Both the position numbers and the translations under genes were made by a program. From NCBI GenBank assembly GCA_947454705.1, contig CANGKZ010000020.1:26157-90156 (forward strand): a stretch of 64,000 nucleotides of DNA, in the 5' to 3' direction. The notes beneath the pieces are model-generated. The model was not told the DNA's origin and did no database searches. It was given only the letters and a program-made list of their open reading frames with translations. Of this stretch, positions 52,486 to 61,244 are shown one piece after another (position 1 is the stretch's first letter; every line of letters begins with the position of its first letter). This stretch comes from Verrucomicrobiota bacterium (lineage in GTDB: Bacteria; Verrucomicrobiota; Verrucomicrobiia; Limisphaerales; UBA9464).

Positions 52486-54372
52486 ATGGAACGCAACCTG
52501 TCGAAGAACGCCTTCCTCAACCTCCTCGCCCTGTTCGCGGGCTCGGGGACGTTGATCGCCCTGGCCCGGTACCAAAACTCCGCCACCGCCGAGGTCGCCG
52601 CCCTGCTCGTGGGCGTCGGGTTCCTGGTCGCGCTGGTGAGCTGGTTCCAGATGCGTCTGGAAGCCCGCGAGGAGGCCGAACGGCTGGAGGTGGAAGCCCT
52701 GTCCCGCTCCCGCAACGATTCCGCGCTCTTCTCGGAATCCGCCGCCGAAACCTTCCCGGCCCGACGCGCCCGCGAACAGTTTGAGCGCTGGCTGGTGCCG
52801 GCCTTCACCGCCGTCCTGTTCCTGATCGAAGCGACCGGCGTGTGGTGGTTCCGCGATTCGCTGATCAAGAATCCGGATTCCATGTCTTCGCCGGATCCGA
52901 CCCTCGCCCTGGCTGCCTTTTCCGCGATTGGCTTGGTCCTCTTCCTCCTCGGCAAGTATTCCGCCCGTCTCGCCCAGCTTGAAGATTCCCGCCTGCTCCG
53001 CCCGGGGGCTTCCTCGCTGCTGCTGGCCGCCGGATTGTCCGCGGTTTCGGCCGGCATCGCCGCTTCCGACTGGTTTGGCTATGCGAAATACGACCGCTAC
53101 GCCGCCTGGATCCTGATCGGCGTGCTGGCGCTGATCGCGGCCGAAACGCTGGTCACCCTGGTCTTCGAACGCTACCGCCCCCGCATCCGCGGCAAGGCTC
53201 CGCGCATCGTGTACGAGAGCCGCATCGTGGGCCTCCTCGGCCAGAGCGGCGGCTTGTTCAGCACCGCCGCCCACGCCCTCGACTACCAGTTCGGATTCAA
53301 GGTCAGCGAAACCTGGTTCTACAAATTCCTCGAAGGCGCCCTGGCCAAGCTGGTGCTCCTTTGGGTCGGAATTCTCGTTCTTTGCTCCTGCTTCGTGGTG
53401 ATCGAACCCGGCGAACAGGGGCTGCTGGAACGCTTCGGAACCCCGGTGGGTGATGGCGTTCGCGAACCCGGCCTTCACATCAAGCTGCCCTGGCCCGTTG
53501 ATTCCCTCGTTCGCTACCCGACCCGCGAGCTCCGCTCCTTCAACGTCGGCTACGTGTCCGATCCCGCCGCGGAAAAGGAACGCACCCTTCTCTGGACCCG
53601 TCCGCACTACAAAGAAGAGTTCAACCTCCTGGTCGCCAGCCGCGAACAGCAGGCCAATCAGGTCGCCGGCGACACCACCGTTCCGGTCAACCTCCTCAGC
53701 GTCAGCATCCCGGTCCAGTACACCATCTCCGACCTCCGCGCCTGGGCCTACAACCACGCCAACGCCGGCGAGTTGCTCGAGCGCATCGCCAATCGCGAAG
53801 TGGTTCGCTACATGGCCAGCGTGGACATCGACAAGGTCATGAGCTTCGGCCGCCTCGAAGCCTCCCGCGACCTGCAGTCCGCCATCCAGAAAAAGGCCAA
53901 CGAGGCCAAGCTCGGGGCGGACATCGTGTTCGTCGGACTCCAGGACATCCACCCGCCGGTCGGCACCAAGCAGCTGCAGGTCGCCGCCGCGTACCAGGAA
54001 GTCATCGGCGCCATCGCCCAGAAGGAAGCCAAGATCCTGACCGCCGAAGGCTACAGCACTGAAACGCTTCCCATGGCCGGCGCCAACGCCGCCCGCAAGA
54101 TCAACGAGGCGCACGCCGCGGCAGCCCGCAAGACCGCCATCGCCAGCGGACAATCCGCGCAGTTTGCGAAGCAGATCGCCGCCTACGACGCTGCCCCGCA
54201 GGTCTTCCGCCAGCGGAACTACCTCGACACCTTTACCAAGGCCGTCGCCCCCGCCCGCAAGCTCGTGATCGGACCCACCAACACCTCCGACGTCATCATC
54301 CTCAACCTCGAAGACAAGATCTCGAAGGACCTCCTCGATGTCGGCATCGAGAACCCCGGACAGAAGAAATAA
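52486..54372 (+). CDS. SPFH/HflK-like protein with N-terminal polytopic membrane region
   Basis: The protein has 628 residues. Residues 1-300 contain about seven hydrophobic segments (for example at about 8-27, 38-55, 101-120, 140-158, 175-195, 207-228 and 283-303), unlike ordinary HflK, which has a single anchor. The SPFH domain starts at VVIEPGEQGLLERFG (about 304) and runs to about 600, with NREVVRYMASVDIDKVMSFG and the helical end AQKEAKILTAEG. SPFH proteins form ring- or cage-like assemblies on membranes, and HflK/HflC regulate FtsH. The extra region suggests a specialised platform. It lies 82 bases after the permease, in the same direction. Confidence 0.85.
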   Translation: MERNLSKNAFLNLLALFAGSGTLIALARYQNSATAEVAALLVGVGFLVALVSWFQMRLEAREEAERLEVEALSRSRNDSALFSESAAETFPARRAREQFERWLVPAFTAVLFLIEATGVWWFRDSLIKNPDSMSSPDPTLALAAFSAIGLVLFLLGKYSARLAQLEDSRLLRPGASSLLLAAGLSAVSAGIAASDWFGYAKYDRYAAWILIGVLALIAAETLVTLVFERYRPRIRGKAPRIVYESRIVGLLGQSGGLFSTAAHALDYQFGFKVSETWFYKFLEGALAKLVLLWVGILVLCSCFVVIEPGEQGLLERFGTPVGDGVREPGLHIKLPWPVDSLVRYPTRELRSFNVGYVSDPAAEKERTLLWTRPHYKEEFNLLVASREQQANQVAGDTTVPVNLLSVSIPVQYTISDLRAWAYNHANAGELLERIANREVVRYMASVDIDKVMSFGRLEASRDLQSAIQKKANEAKLGADIVFVGLQDIHPPVGTKQLQVAAAYQEVIGAIAQKEAKILTAEGYSTETLPMAGANAARKINEAHAAAARKTAIASGQSAQFAKQIAAYDAAPQVFRQRNYLDTFTKAVAPARKLVIGPTNTSDVIILNLEDKISKDLLDVGIENPGQKK

Positions 54373-54446
54373 GCCCCACCGATTCTGCCCGACCCGATGC
54401 CCCACCTGAACCGCTGATCCGCAATCCCCTTTCCCCAGAACGTCCC

Positions 54447-55349
54447 ATGAAGAAAAAGAACCCGCTCACGCTGCTCGTAGGCGCGCTGCTGTTGTTGATG
54501 TTCCTCGCCCTGTTGTTCTGCTTCCAGGTGCGCACCACGGAAGTCGCCGTGGTGACCCGCTTCGGCAAGTACTCCAGGTCCTACGTCAACGACCCCGGCC
54601 TCAAGTTCCGCCTGCCCCTGCCCATCGAGCAGGTGTACCGGATCGACAGCCGCCTCTCCAACTTCGAGCGCAAGTTTGAGGAGACCACCACGCGCGACGC
54701 CAAGAACCTCATCATCACCGTGTTTGTGGGATGGAAGGTCAGCGTGCCCAAGACCTTCCTGGAACGCTTCAACGGCGACCCGCTCAAGGCCGAGCACGAC
54801 CTCGAAAACCTCGTCCGCAACGCCAAGAACGCCGTCATCGGCAGCTACAATTTCAGCGACCTCGTCTCGCCCGATCCCAAGCAGGTGAAGTTCGACGCCG
54901 TCGAGGCCGACATCCTCAAGGCCCTGCAGGGCCCCGCGCTGGAGACCTACGGCATCAGCGTGGAACTCGTCGGCATCAAGCAGCTCGGTCTGCCCGAATC
55001 CATCACCGGCAAGGTCTTCGAACGCATGAAGGCCGAGCGCGATCGTCTGGTGAAGCAGTACAACGGCGAAGGCGATGCCAAGGCCCTGGAGATCCGCAGC
55101 GAAGCCAATCGCAAGCGCGACGAACTCCTCTCCCGCGCCGATGCCGACGCCCTCCGCATCCTCGGAGAAGCCGAAGCCGTCGCCAGCAAGGACTACGCGG
55201 TGTTCGAGCAACGCCCCGAGCTCGCGGTGTTCCTGCTCCAGCTCAAGGCGCTGCGTGAATCCCTCAAGGATCGCACCACTCTGATTCTCGACGAAAAGAT
55301 CCCGCCCCTGAACCTGCTCAACACGGAGAAGGCCCCGGCAGCCCGCTGA
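54447..55349 (+). CDS. SPFH/HflC-like protein
   Basis: This 300-residue protein has one N-terminal TM (about 7-27, LTLLVGALLLLMFLALLF) and an SPFH domain (about 28-230) with TTEVAVVTRFGKYSRSYVND, GLKFRLPLPIEQVYRIDSRL and VGWKVSVPKTFLERFNGDPL. A long helical region (about 215-275) is rich in Glu, Ala and Arg. The length and single anchor match HflC. It probably assembles with the larger SPFH proteins encoded on either side (54373-54446 gap upstream, 34-base gap downstream). No ftsH gene is in the window. Confidence 0.87.
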   Translation: MKKKNPLTLLVGALLLLMFLALLFCFQVRTTEVAVVTRFGKYSRSYVNDPGLKFRLPLPIEQVYRIDSRLSNFERKFEETTTRDAKNLIITVFVGWKVSVPKTFLERFNGDPLKAEHDLENLVRNAKNAVIGSYNFSDLVSPDPKQVKFDAVEADILKALQGPALETYGISVELVGIKQLGLPESITGKVFERMKAERDRLVKQYNGEGDAKALEIRSEANRKRDELLSRADADALRILGEAEAVASKDYAVFEQRPELAVFLLQLKALRESLKDRTTLILDEKIPPLNLLNTEKAPAAR

Positions 55350-55383
55350 GTCACCGGCGATTCCACCCCAGCCTCCTCCTCCC

Positions 55384-56490
55384 ATGGCCGATCCGAATTC
55401 CCGCCCCGGCACCGTCCGGTTGGCCCCCACCCCCGGGGTCAACTCCGACGACTCCGCCAGCCAGGCGCTCACCGAAGCGCTGGGCAGCAGTTTCCTGCTG
55501 GTCCGGTTCTGCATGCTGCTGCTGCTCGCCGCGTTCGTCTTCTCGTGCGTGTTCACGGTGAACCCGAACGAAGTCGCCGTCGTGCTCCGCTTCGGCAAGC
55601 CCCGCGGCACCGGCTCCGAAGTCCTCCTCAAGCAGGGACTCCACTGGGCCCTGCCGTATCCCATCGACGAAATCGTCCGCATCCGCACCGGCGAATCGAA
55701 GTCCATCCGCTCCTCCGTCGCCTGGTACGCCATCAGCCCCGAAGAGGAAGCCGCCGGATCCCTCCCCGCCGCCACCGCCACCCTCCGGCCCGGCGTCGAT
55801 GGCCACACGCTCACCAGCGACGGCAACATCCTTCACGTCCGCGCGACGATGAAATACCGCATTGCCGATCCCGTCGCCTACTCGTTCGCCTTCCGCGACG
55901 CCACCAACATCCTCGGCAACTTCCTCAACAACGCCGTGTACCACGCCAGCGCGCGGTTCACCGCCGATGCCGCGTTGTACAAGGACCGCACCGCGTTCAC
56001 CGACGCCATCCGCGGCCGCCTCTCCCAGTTGATCGAACGCGCCAACCTCGGCGTCACCCTCGAGCCCCTCGACGTCGAAGTCTCCGCCCCGCTCTACGTG
56101 AAGGACGCCTTCAACGACGTCATCAAGGCCGAGCAGGCCCGGTCCCAGAAGATCCTCGAATCCCAGGGCTACTCCGACGAAACCGTCCGCAAGGCCATCG
56201 GTGAAGCCAAGAGCCTCGTCGACACCGGACTCGTCTCCAGCAACTCGCTGGTGCAGACCATCGCCGCCGAGACCAAGTTCTTCCGCGACCAGCTCGCCTC
56301 CTACGACCGCAACCCGGCCCTGTTCCGCGAGCGTTATCGCATCACCACGCTCGGAGAAGTGCTCACCAACGCCTCCGACAAGTTCTTCCTCCCCGAGCGC
56401 GCCGACGGACAACGCCGCGAGCTCCGCATCAATCTCAACCGCGAACCGGCCTCCACCGCCCGCAAGGACAACAATCCTCCCGGCCGCTGA
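55384..56490 (+). CDS. third SPFH-domain protein (HflK-like)
   Basis: This 368-residue protein has a polar N-terminal region, one TM at about 38-58 (LLVRFCMLLLLAAFVFSCVF) and an SPFH domain (about 59-330) starting FTVNPNEVAVVLRFGKPRG, with LKQGLHWALPYPIDEIVRI and a DGNILHVRATMKYRIADP strand. The end is rich in Arg and Asn. Its layout is nearest to HflK. Three different SPFH proteins encoded in a row suggest a hetero-oligomer rather than the usual HflK-HflC pair. The P-type ATPase gene follows after 24 bases. Confidence 0.87.
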   Translation: MADPNSRPGTVRLAPTPGVNSDDSASQALTEALGSSFLLVRFCMLLLLAAFVFSCVFTVNPNEVAVVLRFGKPRGTGSEVLLKQGLHWALPYPIDEIVRIRTGESKSIRSSVAWYAISPEEEAAGSLPAATATLRPGVDGHTLTSDGNILHVRATMKYRIADPVAYSFAFRDATNILGNFLNNAVYHASARFTADAALYKDRTAFTDAIRGRLSQLIERANLGVTLEPLDVEVSAPLYVKDAFNDVIKAEQARSQKILESQGYSDETVRKAIGEAKSLVDTGLVSSNSLVQTIAAETKFFRDQLASYDRNPALFRERYRITTLGEVLTNASDKFFLPERADGQRRELRINLNREPASTARKDNNPPGR

Positions 56491-56514
56491 TCGAAGCCCC
56501 TTCCCCCGCACGCC

Positions 56515-58551
56515 ATGCAAGTCACCTCCCTGCTTTCCAATCAGCACGACGCGGACTGCGATTGTGGCCACGACCACGGAGGTCTGGACCACAGCCACAC
56601 CAACGTGAAGCTGTGGCAGACCCTCATCGGTCTCATCCTCGTCCTGAACGCCTTCGTCGTGGAATGGCTCGCGCCGGGCATGACCACCGTCGGCGACCTC
56701 AGCGCGCTCGTCGGCACCGTCATCCTCGCGTACCCGATCCTCGTCGTCGCGTTCAAGGACCTGCGCCTCGGCCGCCTGAGCATCAATGAGCTCGTGGCGC
56801 TCGGCGTTCTCGCCTGCGCTGCCAAGGGCGATTTCCGCACCGCCGGCATCGTCGCCTTCTTCATGCTGCTCGGCGAAATCATCGAGACCCGCACCGCCGC
56901 CGGCGCCCGCGCTTCGATCGAATCGCTCATCAAAATCACCCCCACCCGCGCCCGCCGCCTCGTCAACGGACGCGAGGAGGAAGTGCCCGCCAGCGAACTG
57001 GCCATCGGTGACACCATCCGCATCCGCCCCGGCGACAACATCGCGGCCGACGGCGTCATCCTCAGCGGTCAGGGCTCGATCAACCAGGCCACCATCACCG
57101 GTGAATCCCTCCCCGTGGACAAGGGCCCGGGCGAGCAGGTCTTCGCCGGCACCGTGAACCTCAACGGCGCGCTCGAAGTGAAGGTCTCCCGCGCCGGCAC
57201 CGACACCACGCTCGGACGCGTCCGCGAACTCATCCTGGCCGCGGAAAAGACCAAGCTGCCGTTCATGCGGATCGTCGATCAGTACATCGGCTACTACACC
57301 CCGCTCGTGCTGGTCATCGCCGCGCTCGTCTGGGCCTTCACCAAGGATCTCGACCGCGTCATCAGCGTGCTCATCGGCGCCTGCCCCTGCGCGTTCATTC
57401 TCGCGACGCCCACCGCGATGGTCGCCGCCCTCAGCGCCGCCGCCCGCCTCGGCATCCTGGTCAAAAACATCTCCGACCTCGAAGCCGCCGCCCGCATCAC
57501 CGCCTTCGTCTTCGACAAAACCGGCACCCTCACCACCGGCAAGCTGGTGGTCAGCCGCCTGAACCCGCTCGGCGAAACCACCCCGGCCGACCTCCTTCGC
57601 CTCGCCGCCAGCGCAGAACAATTCTCCAACCATCCCACCGCCCGCGCCCTCGTGCAGCTCGCCGGGGAAGCCGGCGTGCCGCTGGCCTCGGTTACCGACT
57701 TCCGCGAAACCGCAGGCCGCGGCGTCAGCGCCAACCTCGACGGAGCCCGCATCCTCATCGGCCGCGCCGCCTGGCTCCGCGACAACGGCGTCACCGGGGA
57801 TTTCGTGAAGTCCGTCGATCTCGACGAAACCGCCGGCTTCAGCCTCCTCTTCATCGCCCGCAACACGGACTGCATCGGCTGGGTCGGCCTCCAGGACCAG
57901 ACCCGCGCCGAGGCCTCCGAGGCCATCACCGGCCTGCAGGAAGCCGGCATCCGGCGCATCACCATGGTCAGCGGTGACCGCAAACCGGTGGCCGATCGCG
58001 TGGCCAAGGAAATCGGAATCCCTGAAGTCGTCGCCGAGTGCCTCCCGCAGGACAAGGTCGAGTTCGTCCGCGCCTGCAAGGCCAAGGGCTACCGCGTTGC
58101 CGTCGTGGGCGACGGTGTGAACGACGCCCCGGCCCTCGCCGCCGGTGACATCAGCATCGCCATGGGCGCCGCCGGCAGCGAAGTGGCCATCCACTCCGCC
58201 ACCATCGCGCTGATGAACAGCGACCTCCGCCGCCTGCCCTTCCTCATCCGCATCTCCCGCATGGCGCGCGATGTCATCAACCAGAACTTCCTCTTCGGCG
58301 TCCTGTTCGTCGTCGTCGTCCTGACCGCCGGCGCCCTCGGCTACGTCCATCCGATCGTCGCCGCGCTGCTCCACAACGCCGGCGCCCTCATCGTCGTCTT
58401 CAACAGCGCCCGCCTCGTCCGCCAGGGCGAGGAACTCGAACCCATGGTCCAGGCCGCCACCGAGGCGCCTTCCAACCCCGACGGCGGCAGTACCAACTCT
58501 GGTACTGGTTCAAGCTCTGGTTCCCGCACGTTAATTCCGCAGGCCGCCTGA
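56515..58551 (+). CDS. P1B-type heavy-metal-translocating ATPase
   Basis: This 678-residue pump has TGES at 195-198, CPC at 290-292 (ACPCAF) in the ion-path TM, the phosphorylation site DKTGT with D334, a nucleotide-domain HP pair in FSNHPTARAL, and GDGVND at 532-537. There is no HMA domain. Instead the first 30 residues form a His/Asp/Cys-rich tail (CDCGHDHGGLDHSH). The last TM has HNAGALIVVFNSARL, with Asn where Zn/Cd pumps of the ZntA type have Asp, so zinc export is not certain; copper, manganese or another metal is possible. It is the gene most likely to define a substrate for the SPFH cluster. Confidence 0.9.
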   Translation: MQVTSLLSNQHDADCDCGHDHGGLDHSHTNVKLWQTLIGLILVLNAFVVEWLAPGMTTVGDLSALVGTVILAYPILVVAFKDLRLGRLSINELVALGVLACAAKGDFRTAGIVAFFMLLGEIIETRTAAGARASIESLIKITPTRARRLVNGREEEVPASELAIGDTIRIRPGDNIAADGVILSGQGSINQATITGESLPVDKGPGEQVFAGTVNLNGALEVKVSRAGTDTTLGRVRELILAAEKTKLPFMRIVDQYIGYYTPLVLVIAALVWAFTKDLDRVISVLIGACPCAFILATPTAMVAALSAAARLGILVKNISDLEAAARITAFVFDKTGTLTTGKLVVSRLNPLGETTPADLLRLAASAEQFSNHPTARALVQLAGEAGVPLASVTDFRETAGRGVSANLDGARILIGRAAWLRDNGVTGDFVKSVDLDETAGFSLLFIARNTDCIGWVGLQDQTRAEASEAITGLQEAGIRRITMVSGDRKPVADRVAKEIGIPEVVAECLPQDKVEFVRACKAKGYRVAVVGDGVNDAPALAAGDISIAMGAAGSEVAIHSATIALMNSDLRRLPFLIRISRMARDVINQNFLFGVLFVVVVLTAGALGYVHPIVAALLHNAGALIVVFNSARLVRQGEELEPMVQAATEAPSNPDGGSTNSGTGSSSGSRTLIPQAA

Positions 58552-58591
58552 TCCCCTCCGCGTCGAGACCCCACCCCGGTACCGCATCACC

Positions 58592-59839
58592 ATGGCCACC
58601 TCCGCTGTTCCGCTTCCGTCCCAGGCCGCCCGCCCCGCCAGTGCGGAGGTGGTGATCCAGGCCGCCGGGCTCACCAAGATCTTCAAGGATTTCTGGGGAC
58701 GCCCGAAGGCCCGCGCCGTGGACAATGTGGATTTCGAGGTTCGACGCGGCGAGGTGTTCGGCCTGCTCGGACCGAACGGCTCCGGGAAATCGACCACCAT
58801 CAAGATGCTGCTCGGTCTGCTCTATCCCACGAAGGGGCAGATCTCCGTCTTCGGTGCCTCGCCCCGGGACGTCAAGACCAAGGCCCGCATCGGCTACCTC
58901 CCCGAGGAGAGCTACCTCTACAAGTATTTGAATCCGGGCGAGACCCTGGATTTCTTCGGCAACCTCTTCGCGTTGGAATCCGGCGATCGCAAGCAGCGCA
59001 TCGAGCAGCTCATCGAAATGGTCGGCCTCAACCAGGCCCGCACCCGCACCGTCGGGGAATTCTCCAAGGGCATGCAGCGCCGCATCGGCCTGGCCCAGGC
59101 GCTGATCAATGATCCGGATCTGGTCATTCTCGACGAACCGACCGCCGGTCTTGATCCCATCGGCTGCCGCGAAATCAAGGACCTCATCCGCGCCCTCGCC
59201 CGACGCGGCAAGACGGTGATCCTCAGCTCCCACCTTCTCGCCGATGTCGAGGACGTCTGCGACCGCGTGGTGATCTACTACGGCGGACGCATCCAGGCGC
59301 AGGGCACGTTGAAGCAGCTGCTCGCCACGCCCGACGAAGTCCGCATCACCTCGCCCGTGCTCAGCCGCGAAACCACCGAAAAGGTGCTCGCCATCCTGCG
59401 CAACGAAGTGGGCGACACCGTCCGCCTCGAGAACCCGACGCAGAACCTCGAGAACTACTTCCTCGGCGTGGTCGAACGCGCCCGGGCCCAGGCCCAGACC
59501 AGCGGCGCCACCAGCGGCAACCAGGTCGCGGCCTTCATCCGCGGCACTGCAGAAACCGAGAGCCGTCGCGATGCCGACCTGCTCGACCGCCTCAGCCGTC
59601 CCACCGCCCCCGCAGCCCCGGCCGTTTCCAGCACCCCGGTGCCTGCCGCGCCCGCAGTGAATCTTTCCAAGCTGGAATCGCTTACCAAACACGAAGCCCC
59701 GGCTGAATCGCCGACCGCGACCCCGGCTCAGTCAACGCCATCCGCACCCGTTGGAGCCGCACCGGTCGAAGCGCCCAAGCCGGTGGACCTGAGCAAGGCG
59801 AACGAGAAACTCTCCGGCCTCCTCGGCGGAAAGAAGTGA
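58592..59839 (+). CDS. ABC transporter ATP-binding protein with long C-terminal tail
   Basis: The protein has 415 residues. The ATPase domain (about 20-260) has Walker A GPNGSGKST (about 60-68), Q-loop GYLPEE, signature FSKGMQRRIGLAQAL (a variant of LSGGQ) and Walker B LVILDEPTAGLDP, with switch His in LSSHLLADVEDVCDR. After it comes a helical part with DRLSRP and a Pro/Ala-rich, Ser-rich tail of about 110 residues (about 300-415) that has no counterpart in ordinary ABC-2 ATPases. It partners with the permease encoded 28 bases downstream. Confidence 0.9.
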   Translation: MATSAVPLPSQAARPASAEVVIQAAGLTKIFKDFWGRPKARAVDNVDFEVRRGEVFGLLGPNGSGKSTTIKMLLGLLYPTKGQISVFGASPRDVKTKARIGYLPEESYLYKYLNPGETLDFFGNLFALESGDRKQRIEQLIEMVGLNQARTRTVGEFSKGMQRRIGLAQALINDPDLVILDEPTAGLDPIGCREIKDLIRALARRGKTVILSSHLLADVEDVCDRVVIYYGGRIQAQGTLKQLLATPDEVRITSPVLSRETTEKVLAILRNEVGDTVRLENPTQNLENYFLGVVERARAQAQTSGATSGNQVAAFIRGTAETESRRDADLLDRLSRPTAPAAPAVSSTPVPAAPAVNLSKLESLTKHEAPAESPTATPAQSTPSAPVGAAPVEAPKPVDLSKANEKLSGLLGGKK

Positions 59840-59867
59840 TGCCGTCCTGACGGAACCCCTTCCGGCC

Positions 59868-61244
59868 ATGCAACCCCTCTTCGCCGTTTCCAAACTCACG
59901 CTCAAGGCGGCCGTGCGCTACCGCCTCGTGCTCGTGCTGCTCGGATTGCTCATCGGCGCCGTGGTGCTCCTGCCGTCGGTCATCAAGCACGACGGATCGG
60001 CCCAGGGCTTCACCCAGATTCTCATCACCTACACGCTCGGCTCGATTACCACCCTGCTGGGGATCACCACGCTGTGGCTGGCCTGCGGTTCGCTCGCCCG
60101 CGAGGTCGAGGATTTCTCCATGCAGCTCGTCTGCACCAAGCCGGTTCCCCGGTGGCAGATCTGGATGGGGAAATGGCTCGGCATCATGATCCTCAACGCC
60201 GGCCTTCTCGCCGTCTCCGGAGCCACGGTGTATTTCCTCCTCATGGCCAAGTCCCGGAGCCTCAGCCCGGGCCAGCAAAAGGTCCTCGAGGAAGAAGTGC
60301 TGGTCGCCCGCAAATCCGCCCGCGAACCCATTCCCGATCTCGAACGCTTCGTCGAAAAGGCCTTCCAGGAACGCATCAAGAAGCAGGCCGTCGCATCGAT
60401 GGACCGCACCTTTGTCCGCAAACAGATCCGGGAGCAGATGTACGCGCAGCTGCAGTACCTCCGACCCGGACAAGCTCGCCGCTGGACCGTGAAGCTCGAA
60501 CCCGGCGCGGCGGAACGGTTGAAGGATCGCCCCATGTTCCTTCGCGTGAAGTTCTTCACTCCCGACTACGCCGGATCGAACGCCACCTTCGATCTCGGCT
60601 GGGAAGTCGGCCCGCCCGAAGGCCACCGTCGTCAGCGCTTCGCCAACAACCTCGCGCCGGAGTCGTTCATCAGTTTTGAAATCGAGGGCAATCACATTGG
60701 GCCCGACGACACCCTGATCGTCGATGCCGTGAACCTGAACGAGAAGCCGCTGCTCTTCCCGCTCGAGGACGGATTCGAAGTCCTCTACCACGAGGGCGGC
60801 TTCGGACTGAACTTCGTCCGCGGCCTCGGCATCATCTTCTGCTGGCTCGGGCTGCTCGCCGCGGTCGGGCTTTTCGCCGCATCCAAACTTCAGTTCAACG
60901 TCGCCACCTTCGTGTCGTTCGGAATCCTCCTCGTGGGTCTCTCCAGCGGCACGCTCAAGCAGGTGGTGGAACAGGGCGGCATCGTCGGCGTCAGCAGCGA
61001 GGAAGGCATCGTGGTGCAGAAGACGCTGCTCAACAACGCCTCGGTGTACGTGTACGGGGGCCTCAAGTGGGTGATCGATCAAGTGGCGGGATTCTCGCCG
61101 GTCGATGCCCTCAGCACCGGCCGCAGCATCACCTGGCTGCAGCTCGCGCAGGCCTTTGGCGTGGTGCTCGGCATCGCCGCCGGGCTGTTCGCCGCCGCCG
61201 GCATCTGGATCTTCAACAAGCGAGAACTCGCCGCGCCGCAATGA
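59868..61244 (+). CDS. ABC-2 permease with large extracytoplasmic insertion
   Basis: This 458-residue protein has hydrophobic segments at about 18-36, 50-70 and 110-130, then a soluble stretch of about 170 residues (about 140-310, including KVLEEEVLVARKSAREPIPD and GSNATFDLGWEVGP, beta-rich at its end), and three or four more TMs to the C-terminus (FGVVLGIAAGLFAAAGIWIF). The coupling-loop-like CTKPVPRWQIWMGKWLGIM resembles ABC-2 exporters. The insert probably sits outside the membrane and may bind the exported substrate or a partner. Its last four bases overlap the next gene. Confidence 0.82.
   Translation: MQPLFAVSKLTLKAAVRYRLVLVLLGLLIGAVVLLPSVIKHDGSAQGFTQILITYTLGSITTLLGITTLWLACGSLAREVEDFSMQLVCTKPVPRWQIWMGKWLGIMILNAGLLAVSGATVYFLLMAKSRSLSPGQQKVLEEEVLVARKSAREPIPDLERFVEKAFQERIKKQAVASMDRTFVRKQIREQMYAQLQYLRPGQARRWTVKLEPGAAERLKDRPMFLRVKFFTPDYAGSNATFDLGWEVGPPEGHRRQRFANNLAPESFISFEIEGNHIGPDDTLIVDAVNLNEKPLLFPLEDGFEVLYHEGGFGLNFVRGLGIIFCWLGLLAAVGLFAASKLQFNVATFVSFGILLVGLSSGTLKQVVEQGGIVGVSSEEGIVVQKTLLNNASVYVYGGLKWVIDQVAGFSPVDALSTGRSITWLQLAQAFGVVLGIAAGLFAAAGIWIFNKRELAAPQ

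Noticed and set aside
55351..58374. Long open frame of about 1000 codons on the minus strand
   Set aside because: It lies opposite the third SPFH gene and the P-type ATPase; its composition (very high Gly, Glu, Asp, Ala) is the usual reverse-strand artefact of GC-rich genes.
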